NCBI RefSeq assembly: GCF_024713975.1
Contig: NC_091112.1
Location: 9,966,001 to 10,030,000, forward strand
Length of the DNA: 64,000 nucleotides
Reading direction: 5' to 3'
DNA from: Paralichthys olivaceus
Taxonomy: Eukaryota > Chordata > Actinopteri > Pleuronectiformes > Paralichthyidae
Shown: positions 26,117 through 37,400 of the stretch, one piece after another
Position numbering within the stretch: position 1 is the first letter of the stretch
How the letters are laid out: each line of letters starts with the position of its first letter
Notes under the pieces: generated by a model
Databases searched by the model: none
Seen by the model: only the letters and a program-made list of their open reading frames with translations
Told to the model about the DNA's origin: nothing
Translations under genes and position numbers: made by a program

Positions 26117-29100
26117 CTGTGAAACAGAGAGACAGAGAAGGTTGAGGGTTTATGTGTAGTTGGATTTTCACAGGATGTTGCTTATTTTAATCTGTTAGGA
26201 CAAAGCATCTTTTATCTGACTGCATTAGAACATTTATTTATTATCATTACATTAAATTTCTCTTTAAATTTTTATTTAATTCATTAATGCTTATTTTGGC
26301 TGGAAGTTATTTCATCTCTGTGGGGGTTTCCGGGTTAAATAAGGGGTAGAGTAGTGTAATTTAGCACATGTCAGCTGGCAGCTTGCTGAATGCGCACGTT
26401 AAAAAGAGAAACACTAACAATCCTGTCAAGTTAAAAATGACAGATGCCAACAGGCAGTAAATTTAAGCTTTGACACACTAGATATGTTAGTTCAGTAGAA
26501 ATGATTACCTGTCCATCAGTAAACTGGTTGAACTGCTGTTGTCCTTGCTGTACCTCTGTCTGTGTGAGCTGGAAAAAATTAAAATAAAAAAATTAAATAA
26601 AACAATTGAACAATAAATGATTGGATACAGGATAAGATACTTTCTGAATGTTTTCATTGCTAACTTGATTTACCTGCTGGGCATTGGCGAGAGTCTGAAT
26701 CTGTCCTTGGACCACTTGTGCTCCGGAGACAGGCTGAGCTAGACGGATGTATTGTAGCTGGCCTGTGTTTAGTTGCACCTGCGGTCGACCGACACAAGGG
26801 GGAGACAAAGCTAGATTAAGAGAAAAGGTCATTCGAACGCAGAGGTCACAGCCATTTTCCTGCTCGAGACAACAGCAGCAGGAATCGTTCACTTTCCACT
26901 GGTGAAGTTTATAAGATGTATGTTTGATGGCTCCTATCAACGCACTGAAGGATGGATAATATAAAGTCTCACAGTGTCAAACCCCACACCGCTTCATGAT
27001 TAATGAAGTCTTATCTTTTGCAGCAAACAGACTTTGCTTAACGTATGCTATTTAATCTGTTTAACCTGATCCATCCTTTGCCTCATGCAATTCCCTGACC
27101 TTTCCATGCACTCCTTAACCTTCTTTGCTCTATCACCAATCTCTCCCCTAGTTCCCATTCGTTTTCTGTTCCTGCTTGATGCCATTGCTTACCGGGATTT
27201 GCTGAATCTCTCCCGTGTTGGTGATGATCTGCTGCATGACCTGCATAGTCTGGCCCTGGGCTTGTGTCTGAGCTTGACCCTGAGCTGCTGTGGCCTGGAC
27301 GATCTGCACCTGTTGGCCCTCACCCACCTGCATGGTTACCGGCGCGCTCTGATGGAGAGAAAATAAAAGAGAGAAGAGAAAGGCAGACAGAAGCAGAGAG
27401 AGAGACAGAAGTAAAACATTAGTTGTTGAACAACTACTGGTAGAGGCATGTAGTGTAAGATGGACACAAAGCAAAGACCAGGAAATCAAACTCCCCTGGA
27501 ATGTGATTTTACCCAGAGATACAAGCTCATGTTTCCTTAAATATTAAAAGTCAGTTTGAAGATCATCAGACAGACACAAACAACATGGGGACATAAGGTG
27601 ACAATGCAGGTTTTGTTCTCGTCTTTCTGTCACACTATCCAGGAAAGGTCACCTGATCTCATGCTGCGTCCACCTGTATAGACCTCAGTCAGCTGAGCAG
27701 GACAGAGCTCATAGGCAGTAGTGTTGGCCTCAGTCTGTCTGTGTGAGTGGTTAGTGAAGATATAAAAGCATGTGTGCATGCATGTTTACCGTGATGGGTG
27801 TGCCCTGTGATTGCACCTGCACTTGCTGTAACTGCTGCATGGTGGCACCTTGCAACATCTGATGGCCGCCAGAGTAGAATGAGAAAATGAGAGAAAGACA
27901 CAGTGAGAAAAGCAGCGACAGCAACAGCTTAACACATGAATGCAAGCGTGTGTGGAGTGTATACACAGAGAGCTTCAATGCTAATGCAGCCAAACAGTGA
28001 CATTAGCAGGAAACGACACCTGCGAGTGTGGTCATGAGATGTGCAAGTAAAACAAGAGGAATGATAGAGAGGCTGAGGTGAAATGATAAAAACGGATAAA
28101 TAGCTTTGGACAGGTTTTTAAATATGCATGTACATCACAGTGATGTTAACAGCAACATAAGTTATTCCAGCTGAGGTTACATGTGTCTTATGAGACAGAC
28201 ACAAAAATGACAGAAATGTTACAAGTGACAAATAGCAGCACTAAGACTCTGCACATTGACAAACAGACACACAAGTATAGAATATGAAATGAGATCCCTG
28301 CTCATCACCGTTCTAACTCTCTCCATCTTTATATGTTCTTCATACTTCTATAAGGCTTTGTGCTCACTCCACAGACCAAATCTATTGGAATGGACGTGAC
28401 GGGATCCTGATCTGTTTATATCAAGGAAACCTTAATGTTTGTTTAACACAAGATGGATAGAAACACGCGCTGGAAGAAAATCAAACAAATAAAAACTTTA
28501 CAGCTTTCACAGAGTACCAAAATGCTCATTCTTGCAAAGTGTTACCTTGTAAATAGATTACTATTAGGTCTATGTAAGGTGAGTGTCACAGTGTGACCTC
28601 CCTGTACTCAGCGGGGACTGCAGCAGCACTGGTGAATCAGGCCAGTCTAACTGACTGTGACAGCTCAGCTAAAGGCAGTCTGCAGAAGCAGCATGAAGCA
28701 CCACAGCAGCCCAGCAGCCCAGCAGCACAGCTACATGATGTGCAGAGACCAAGCTGGTCAGAGGAGACGCTTACGAGCAAAAGTAGTCGGAATGAGATCA
28801 TTAGAAAGAGAGATGACTGAACGGCGTTCCTAATTATGCGTATTTATTATCTTAGTGTTTAGTGAAACACTCAGGGGAATGAAGCACCGCTCGTCGTCTC
28901 TGTGAGAGTGAGTATGTGTCTTTCTGTTTTTGTGTGTGTGTGAGTGGTAGGGGTTCCATTAAGAAACAGTTATTGATTTCCACTTTTTGGTTTCTTTCAG
29001 CTGTTTCTTCTGTAGCTGAAACACACTTTACTAGTCAGGATGAGAAACTGCAAAAGACTTGAAAAGTCGACTGTATTATTATACATTTTTAAGATAATCA

Positions 29101-32100
29101 AATATTTACTTCATGTATAAGGCAAAACATTAATTACATGATTTCAGAAATACAACCATGATTCATACACAGTACAATGTATGTATGTAACCTGATAGCA
29201 GACATTTCAATCAATCAACCACAGAAAGTTTTTTGTGTCTATGAACATAATTTGTAAACAGTAAATAAAAGATAATGGGATGTTGTGAGATTGATTAGGT
29301 TCTAAAAAATAAAGCCAGACATGCAACAAACCTTTTGCAGCACGATTCCCAGGACTGAGTGGATTTTAGAATGTGCTACTTAACACAACTGGGGAAAGGT
29401 AATCCTCCAAGTGTTACACACACACGCACAGGTTTGTGTAGCTAACCTTATTAGGATACTAATACACTATATCTTTCTTAGAGTGTAGTGTAGGAGTAAT
29501 TGGCTGTTACAATGTATTTCTTCATGCTGCCAAATAATATTGCTTGAAATTCTCAACTGTGGTTGCATTTAGTAGCTGCGTGTTTAATTATGTGTGTGTA
29601 TGTCCTTCATTCTCTGAAGTGCTTTGTGACAAACCCTGTGGAGTGCTCTTAAAACAAGGTGTTACCTGTCCTTGCTGTGGCTGTGCGATGATGATCTGTC
29701 CAGGCTGGATGGTCGTGGCCGTTTGTGCGCCGGGTTGCTGCCCTTGTTGTGTTCCCTGCACCTGCACGGCTCCGGGCTGCTGGGCCAGGGTGAAGTAGTA
29801 CTGCACCGGCTCTGCTGGAGCCACTGACTGACGCATCTCCTCCTGAAGATAATAAAACAAACGCACACACATACACAAACAGAGGAATGCCTATCAGTCC
29901 ATTACATCTCCATTAATTATTTTTGCAGGTGTAACGGAAGAAGAGTCCCTCTGATAAATAACTGATGGGACTTAGCCGAGGAAGAGTAATGTAATCTAGA
30001 TGTAAGCTCCATTACAGGCATCATACTGGTTAATACCATACACCGCCTGCCTGGACACGTGCTAGGCAGAACATATGTTTAACTCTGACAAGCCAGGAGT
30101 AAACTTTCTGTAACACCAATGTTTTAATTCCATAATAAAACAAAAAAGACAAGGCTTGATTGATTTATGTATGTAAATGTTCTCTCTGTACGTCCTCTCC
30201 CTGGGTCAGCCTGCACACATGCAAAGGATCATGCTTAGATCAGCAGGTTAAATGTTAATGAACCCTGGTCTACCAATTCTTAAAAATGAGCAGGACTTCA
30301 TCTTGATGAGGTTTCTCCATCACCAGAAGCGTAAACACCCCTCTCCCAGCTCCATGACAACACAGCTGAGAGTGTAGGATGTTTACATGTCTGGAGACGG
30401 TCTACTTGACAAAAAAAAGTATCTCACCCCTGTTGTATAAAACCTATCCACAGTATATTATTCTCTTGCAAAACAAAAAAAACATTTACATCATAGTACT
30501 AGTACCTATTAACTACTGACTGATACAACTAGTGGTCACACTGAGGCAACTGTTGGCTGTCAGAGGCAATAAGATGCTGCAAACATCCGACTGAAAGCCC
30601 TAGGGGTCCCAGCTTCCAGTCAAGGATGTTTACAGCCCCTCCAGGTTGCCAACACCAGAAAAGCTCCTGAGATGAAGACCCAAATGATCGGCTCTGCTGT
30701 CCACACTTTGGATACAGCAACTGTGTGCCTATGACTGTGGAGGTCAGATCCTAAGTGTGTGCTTCCCTACCTGTCGTTTAGGGGGCTTCAGGTCGTCCCG
30801 GGGCACAATGTCAATCAGGAAGTCAAACTGGTCGAACTTTGTTATTGCCATGGCAATGTCGTTCCTCTGTAATCATAACAGACACACAAGGTCAAAAGAT
30901 TAGGTCAGAGTTTAATTATGATAACTAAATATATGCAGCAACCTATATATAAACATGACTCAGGCCCTCAGGTCATCTCATAATAGCCACACATGAGGCT
31001 ACTTTGGAATTGAAATGAAGTTCTCAGTAGTGTTATAACAGGCATTTAACATGACAGCCCAGCTCAAAGGAAGAGAGGAGACATCTAGAGCGGAATCTAT
31101 AGAAATAAAGTGTGAGGCTTTGTTGGTTTTCTTAGTCCTCTATGATAGTAGATTTAATATATTTTGGCTTCGGACTATTGTTCAGACTCACTTTAACTTT
31201 AACAAACTGTGATGGGAACCTTTTACAATTCACAAACAACTAATCAAGTAAACTATTGGCAAATCATTAAATAAATATCGGAACTAATAGTTGTCGCCCT
31301 AGATAACTTGCATTAAGGTTCAACAACATTTTAACCATTAATGAAGGCAAACATATTAATAAAACCAAACTGCCCTTGTGAGCACAAGCTCTGCTACTAT
31401 ACACCTTCCTATATCCATAGCAGTGTGCTGTCTCTGTGGAATTTTCCACAGGATATCGGCCGTCAGGACCCCCCATTGTGGCCCTCCCTGCACTAGACTC
31501 TATTTATAGCAGCTTGATTAATATCTGGTAACACCAGGTCACATCTACACTTGTTCTATTGATGAGCGTTGCTATGGTGACCCAAATTGGCATCCCCTCT
31601 TCACAATACGATTCAGGGGCACTCCTGCGTGTGTGTGAACATGTGGAAAGGATTGCACCATTTTCTCTCATTAACACACAAAAGAATCACATTCATGAGG
31701 TGAAACGTCACAAGTTCCTCATGTGACATTTGTTGTATAACATGAAATTAACATGTAAACCTGCAGAGTAAGTATTACAGTCCAGTGGAGATCTAAACAG
31801 TTTCATGCTTAAAAAAGAAATCAGGTGACAGGAAAGTGAACACTGTTCTAAAGTAGATCTCTAATTTAAGACTCTCAAATCTCTTTTTCTACCTGTGTGA
31901 GCATATACACATATCCATTGGTTTCTTATCTCTCACAGGTATGTGAATGGATAAAGTGGACTTAAGAGCTGTTCAGCTGCACAGTTTTCTCCTCTTGACA
32001 TCAAGGTGAGACAAACTCCAGCCTGATTTTCCTAACTGCTCCCATCAGTACTCTCAATCTTTCTGCTCCCTTTTCCCTTTGCATCATTCCAGAGTCCATC

Positions 32101-34434
32101 TTATTCAACTTTGGGACAGCAGAGCAAGCAAAATGGCACCAGAGGGAAAAAGTGGGTCACCAGCGGCCGCCTGGCTTTGTTTTTAAAGTCAGAGGAGGGA
32201 GAAAGAACGAAGCAGGGGTCCTCAAGGGGATGTTGGTATGAGGCCTCTCCTTGTATATGCACACAGACACAAAGTGAATACAAAGTAACAAACGAAAGGG
32301 ACTAAAAAACTAAATGTGTGGAGTGAGAGAAGAATTAAGAAGATAAAAGTGGCAGAATAAGGATATATACAGAAGAATGATTAAATTATAGTAATGTAAT
32401 CATTACAAAAGATGGATGTGACAATCCAAAAGAGTGGAAAGAGAGAAAACTAACACAGAGGGGTTAGCTGATTTGAAGTGTAGTGGGGTGCGATGTGATA
32501 AAGGTAAAACAAGTCACTGACCTGTAGTGTGCGTCGCTTGTTGTCCTCCGTGTGGATCCACGCTCTGAGTGTGAGCTCCGTGATGAAGATCTGAGCTGCC
32601 TTGGCAAACAGAACTGGAGCCTCTGCACTGATCATCTGTGTCACGGAGATGGAGTTGCATTTAGTTAAATACACCTGCTACTTTTAAACATCAACCACAT
32701 ATCAGCTACAACATGAATCAGTCATTACAGGAGTAAAAAAAAAACTGCATTACATTCACAGGTGCTGCAAACCACAACACTACTCAAACAGAATATATTA
32801 CCAAGCAAGAGAAGGTCATCATTCATCTCCTTAACACATTTGCAGTTTTGTATAACATTCAAACCCTTATTCATCCCTAAAAACAGCTCTTAGCTGTCAA
32901 ATCACTGGTCTGCCAGTCTAATGGCTTGAAGCTCTTTGTATTGAGCACTGAACTCTGACCAGCCCTTGCAATAATTGATTAAGTGTAAAGAATGAATGTG
33001 AAGCTTAAATGCTGGAGGTGAAATCGAATAATTACCCATGACTCGCATGTGGTTGCACACATGCAGAAAAAGCTGCTGCATCAGAGCTGACAGAAGGGTC
33101 CTGTCTTCAGATATGTTAGTGAGCTCCTGATCTCTTTACCTCTTTAAGCTGCTGCTTAACTCAGGAAATGCTCTTGACACGACACAGACAAACACACATA
33201 CATGTTCCAAGGCTTTCTCTTTAGACACTGTGAACAGCCCTGGGTGATATTCAGGCTGGCACTCCTTCATGCCAGCAGCTGTCTAGTTGAATAAAACTGA
33301 CTAATATTAGGAGATGGGTACGTTCCTTTGATCTGAGCTTGTGAACACAAGCCCTAAATGCCATAGAAAAACTGAGGATATCTGAACAACTGGTTTTTGT
33401 ATCAAGAGTCAACAACTGATAAAATCTTGCCATTTAATAAAAAACTCTTCACTGTTGAGTCCAGCAGGCTTTTCATAAGCACTGTGTTGCCTGAGGAAGA
33501 ATGCCATGTTTGGGAACACGATCCTTAAAGGTTCAGCGTGTAGAATTTAGTGACATCTAGTGGTGAAGTAGCATGTTGCAGCTGAATACCCCTCATTTCA
33601 CGTTGTCCTTCCAAACATGCCAGAGAACCTGTGGTAGCCTTCAGTTGTCATGAAAACTCAAAAGGTGTTTAGTTTGTCCTGTTCGGACAACTGTAAAAAA
33701 ACACATGGCAGCCTCCGTAGAGAGGACTTGCTCCTAATGTAAATATAAAGGGCCCATTCTAGGGTAAAGAAAACAAATTCATACAATTTAGATGATTACA
33801 CACTAGTGAAAACATCACAATGATTATTTTATATTCAATTTATATCCCTGTCACCTAAATCTTACAAACATAATCTTTAAGGCGTTAAAATATGCTTTAT
33901 GTGTAAAAACATAAAAGTAAAATCAAATGTGTCTAAATCATTGTTTCCGAGACCAAAGCAAAGCTTTACTGGTACTTTTATTGGTAGTAGTTTTCCCCAA
34001 TCTTCTTAGTGCTCTCTGCTATAATGATAAAAATATATCTGTAGTAAATTTAACTTCTCAGGTCCATGAAGGGGGCAGCCTGGCAGTGGTAACACATATC
34101 CCACCATTAGTGTCATGTATTTAAGCTCTCATCTTACTTTGACATCCTCATCCAGCTTCATGATTTTCTTGATTCGGGCTAGAGGTAACTCCTGCACACG
34201 GAAATCCTTCTGAAAGCAACAGACGACTATTAGTTTATAAACACAGCTGTTTGAAAATCAAATAAAACCACTGAATTTCAGCGTTGAATTTGTTAGGTTT
34301 GTGAATGTCTTGTCTGTTTCCTTGGCGAAACGTACCACAGTCAGGTTCCTGATCTCCTCCATGACACGAGGCCAGAAGGACTGCAAAGTCTGCTGGGCAT
34401 CGCTGCCCCCGGCTCCAAACGCATCTGCAGACAT
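25997..34434 (-). CDS. nfyc: nfyc: nuclear transcription factor Y subunit gamma (10 coding exons)
   Basis: NF-YC pairs with NF-YB through a histone fold; the dimer recruits NF-YA and binds CCAAT boxes in promoters. The joined exons are 34434-34336, 34209-34138, 32635-32522, 30866-30771, 29842-29666, 27858-27790, 27348-27193, 26778-26674, 26568-26509 and 26116-25997, giving 355 residues, close to known vertebrate isoforms. Residues about 12-125 are the H2A-like histone fold: [13 protein letters not shown] (helix N), [14 protein letters not shown] (helix 1), [19 protein letters not shown] (helix 2) and [16 protein letters not shown] (helix 3). Residues 128-355 are the glutamine-rich activation domain ([26 protein letters not shown]). 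The start is the first ATG, MSADAFG. Every exon is a whole number of codons. mir-30e and mir-30c lie in the fourth intron. Confidence 0.97.
26509..26568 (-). CDS. nfyc: nfyc coding exon 9 (residues 297-316)
   Basis: A 60-nt exon encoding [20 protein letters not shown]. Acceptor TTCCAG, donor GTAAT, phase 0. Confidence 0.95.
26674..26778 (-). CDS. nfyc: nfyc coding exon 8 (residues 262-296)
   Basis: It encodes [20 protein letters not shown], then [15 protein letters not shown]. Donor GTAAA, phase 0. Confidence 0.96.
27193..27348 (-). CDS. nfyc: nfyc coding exon 7 (residues 210-261)
   Basis: It encodes [18 protein letters not shown] and [18 protein letters not shown], characteristic NF-YC activation-domain sequence. 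Phase 0 at both ends. Confidence 0.96.
27790..27858 (-). CDS. nfyc: nfyc coding exon 6 (residues 187-209), possible cassette exon
   Basis: A 69-nt, phase-0 exon encoding a Gln-rich 23-residue segment ([20 protein letters not shown]..). Acceptor CATCAG and donor GTAAA are good. The human isoform I remember best lacks this segment, so it may be alternatively spliced. Confidence 0.8.
27859..29665 (-). other. nfyc: nfyc intron 5
   Basis: A 1.8 kb intron between coding exons 5 and 6. I see no further exon, RNA gene or recognisable repeat in it. The CAGCAGCC-rich patch near 28700 is low complexity. Confidence 0.6.
29666..29842 (-). CDS. nfyc: nfyc coding exon 5 (residues 128-186)
   Basis: It encodes the start of the Gln-rich activation domain: [20 protein letters not shown], then [16 protein letters not shown]. 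Acceptor TTCAG, donor GTAAC, phase 0. Confidence 0.95.
30323..30394 (-). ncRNA. mir30c: mir-30c precursor
   Basis: The 5' arm (30387-30365) begins TGTAAACATCCTACACTCTC, which is miR-30c-5p. The 3' arm (30349-30328) reads CTGGGAGAGGGGTGTTTACG, matching the mir-30c-1 star-strand pattern. Outer CCAGA/TCTGG bases close a 72-nt hairpin. It lies about 170 bp downstream of mir-30e, same strand and same nfyc intron, reproducing the mammalian mir-30e/mir-30c-1 cluster. The paralogue number (c-1) is inferred from location. Confidence 0.95.
30565..30650 (-). ncRNA. mir30e: mir-30e precursor
   Basis: On the minus strand the 5' arm (30634-30613) begins TGTAAACATCCTTGACTGGA, the miR-30e-5p sequence with the miR-30 seed GTAAACA. 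The 3' arm (30597-30576) begins CTTTCAGTCGGATGTTTGCA and pairs with it. The outer GGCAA/TTGCC bases close an 86-nt hairpin. It lies in the sense orientation in the nfyc intron after coding exon 4, as MIR30E does in human NFYC, and is presumably processed from the nfyc transcript. miR-30 family members repress many mRNAs through 3' UTR sites. Confidence 0.95.
30771..30866 (-). CDS. nfyc: nfyc coding exon 4 (residues 96-127)
   Basis: It encodes [20 protein letters not shown], which is helix 3 and the C-terminal helix of the histone fold, ending DLKPPKRQ. Donor GTAGG. The intron that follows hosts the two mir-30 hairpins. Confidence 0.97.
30867..32521 (-). other. nfyc: nfyc intron 3
   Basis: A 1.65 kb intron between coding exons 3 and 4. 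No exon, RNA gene or repeat was recognised in it. Confidence 0.6.
32522..32635 (-). CDS. nfyc: nfyc coding exon 3 (residues 58-95)
   Basis: It encodes the long central helix 2 of the fold ([19 protein letters not shown], then [15 protein letters not shown]). It is identical as far as I recall to mammalian NF-YC. Phase 0 at both ends. Confidence 0.97.
33525..33880. mobile_element. MITE with 25-bp imperfect terminal inverted repeats
   Basis: The left end, ttaaaggttcagcgtgtaga, is matched imperfectly by the reverse complement of the right end (33856-33880). Inside are 'gacatctagtgg' and 'atataaagggcccattct', which I recognise from a repeat common in perciform fish. It has no coding capacity and lies in the nfyc intron between coding exons 2 and 3. 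Superfamily unknown; TTAA-like ends are compatible with piggyBac-type insertion but do not prove it. Confidence 0.65.
34138..34209 (-). CDS. nfyc: nfyc coding exon 2 (residues 34-57)
   Basis: It encodes [20 protein letters not shown].., histone-fold helix 1 with the basic DNA-contacting residues. Acceptor TTTCAG, donor GTAAG, phase 0. Confidence 0.96.
34336..34434 (-). CDS. nfyc: nfyc coding exon 1 (residues 1-33)
   Basis: It carries the ATG and helix N of the histone fold ([20 protein letters not shown]). The donor is GTACG. Phase 0. Confidence 0.95.
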
Positions 34435-34445
34435 CCTTTACTATG
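34435..34445 (-). other. nfyc: nfyc 5' UTR piece in the first coding exon
   Basis: Eleven untranslated bases lie between a TGCAG acceptor (34450-34446) and the ATG. At least one upstream non-coding exon must therefore exist, as in mammalian NFYC. Confidence 0.7.
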
Positions 34446-37400
34446 CTGCATGAAGGGATGACAGGGATGACAGGGAGGGGAAAGAAGAAAAGTAAAAGAT
34501 AATTATTAGAAAATGAACCAACAAAAGACATGTGACGTGAAGATTCAGAGATGCTCATGACAAGGAAAAGACACCAGGACACAGAATACAGTGTCAGTCC
34601 AAGCCAGGCCTCGCACTGCCCAGAGCACTTCCCCAGTGTCACAAACACATGTCCTGTTGAAGCCTGTAATTATAATATACAGTGAAATCTAAAATAGAGT
34701 CGCAACAGGTTTCTATTCTTGTCACTGTGGGATGTTGACATGCCCAAGAACCCACCACCAGACTGGCAGCACGCTCTCTGATCGTGAACCACCTTAGGCA
34801 CATAGCTGCAGCTCCTCTGCAAACACAAGCATGTCATGTGAAAGTCAATTGCTCCTTGTGACCCCATGCAGTGAGGACACATGTGCGTTTGTGAAATGGA
34901 GTAACTATCTTGTGACAACAACTGGGTCCTAGTTTGTTTTTAAGGATGCACAATGTGAACAAACACACGCAGACGCTTGCAAACTCATAAAAAGCTGTAA
35001 AGTGAAATTTACCGGCTGTTACACACACATGCATATTGACATAAAAGCTTGCTTCTACAAGGGGTCTGACAGTTTGAAAGAGGATCCAGGAGGTTACTAT
35101 GGCATGCCAGGAATCCGCTTGGGGAATATTGGCCTGCCTGTCTGAGCACGCCAAGCTTGGCGTGTCTGGATCGCACTCTTTCACTCTCACCCTTTTCTCC
35201 CAACCTCAGTAAGTTCAGCAGAAGGGAGAAGAAAACGTAAATGGTGGGGGGCAGAACAAGAGATGAGTGTGTAGAGCTACTCGAGAGAGACGGAGTGTGT
35301 TTGTGTGTGGTGCTGAGGGGAGGGGTTGTGCCTTGTCCGGTACAGCATTTATCCAGCAAAGACAAAGTGCCAAAGGCTTTAACAGGGGGAGGTAAGAGAC
35401 AGACAGGGCCTCAGTCAGACTGCTGTGCAAACCTAGCTATGTGGGTCAAACAAGACAGAAAGAGGGAGACACGGAGGGAAAGAGAGGGACGTGACAGTAC
35501 AAAGAAAAAGAGTGTTAGGAGAAAAGGGAGGGGGGTGTCTCCTCTTTATCTTCTCTTTCTTTTTTCACTCTGGGCCAACAGGCATGAATGGCTGCGGCTC
35601 CGGTCCAACTGACAGAGTGATACAATACAAAAAGACAGCCTTTCAAACACTTCATCTAGACTCTCAACGTTCTGTAACAGAGGTTGACTTTGGGTCCACG
35701 TTGGCTCCTTTCTTCCTACCAGTTAAGTGCAGCTTTAAATATTTTACAACTATAACTTGCTAATTACGAATGCAAAGCCTTTACCTGATTGATTTTTGAA
35801 AGGTAAGATTGGTTCTCTGGCATTTGTGGAAGATACTGAATAATATAGGAGTGGCACTGTTGCATCCTGCTCTGTCGTTCAGTTTTCGACAAAGAGTAAC
35901 CTAAATCGATGAGGCAGAATGGCAGCGGGGGTGGCTTTATATAAATCAATCAGGCCGCTTGTAGCTATGACATGCCAGGCGAGTGATTGACCTTGACAAT
36001 GTCTCCCCTGCTCTGTCTGACAGTCCAGCATCCAGTTGCATTTCAAGGTTGATTGAGACCATGCAGTCAGTAGAGCAATCCCAGCATTCCATGGGGCAGA
36101 AATGACTGACGGGAATTATAGTTACTCCTCCTCTGCCCGATGGTTGAACTAACCTCAGCCAGTTCTTGTGCAGCCTCTATGCACTTTGCGGCACCATGAC
36201 CATGCAAATTTGTTTTTCTAGCTAAATGGTATTTGGCCACCCATATCAGCACTTGATCTTGTGATAATTTGGAACAACACAACCTTGTGTGTCTGTACTT
36301 CTGCCAGCTTGTGTGACACTCTCCAACAATTTTGCCTGATAAGAAACAATAAGTAGGCATTTCACTTAACAGAATTACAGACAACCATCTGGCTTATAAA
36401 CATGGTAACATTGAGGGGGATAGGAATTAAAAAAGCAATTGTTTCAATTGTTAAAAAGAAACATTAGACTCTTAGAGCACCACAGCTCCTTCTGCTCACT
36501 CACACATGCCTCACTTCTCGTAAACTCCTGCCCTTTCTTATAAAAATAGAGCTGTTATTAAGTCACATGCAGCCCAACCCCCTCTCTCTGACCCCATGAC
36601 CTTCAATGTAAATACACAACCACGCATTAACCACAGCAGCAGCAGGGTGGAGAGAGACATTAAAGTGTGACAAGAGGCAGGCTGAAGTGGGGGAGTGTCA
36701 GAAAAGAAAGAAAATTGAGAGAGAGAGGGAGACAAGGTATCAACATCCCGCAGCAAGCATAGCGTGTTGTACCCTCAGTATATCAATATTAACATATTTC
36801 CATCAGCTTTGCATCAATGGAAAGTTTGTGTGGGAGAACATCTGACACGCGAGTGCAGAACATTATGTCTTCTGCTGACTTTATGCAACACCTTCTATGG
36901 TCTGGGTCTAGACTAGTCAAATAAACACACAGAGTGGGGCTATCCACTGCACAAAGAAAATCAATGTAATTTTGAGACTCCCTGAGAGCTAATAAATGTC
37001 AACGTTATAAAGGTTGTAAATGGTGCGGAGAGAGAGCCAGTGTCAAGATGGCTTATTTTATCTGCAGTGGTAAGCACAATTTTCTTCTGTATTTCAGGTA
37101 TCTAGATGTTTTAATTATTTCTTAAATGGAAATCCATATTAAAGATTTTTTAGAACTAACTAGCTGTTGTCAGTAGTGTAAGTTACTGCAGATAAAGAAT
37201 CCGCAAAAGTTATGAATGGACTCTACTTTCTTTTGAACTTTTCTTATTTCCTAATACAGTGCATCATTGTGTCAAAGGTGACAAGCTCATCTATGCTGCA
37301 TTGTTCTGTAGGCTATATTAGGGTACATGTTGTTGTTCCGCAATGTCCATCTCTCCTCTCCTCTTCCCTGCGGTTCTGTTGTCCTTCATCAGGTCATTCA

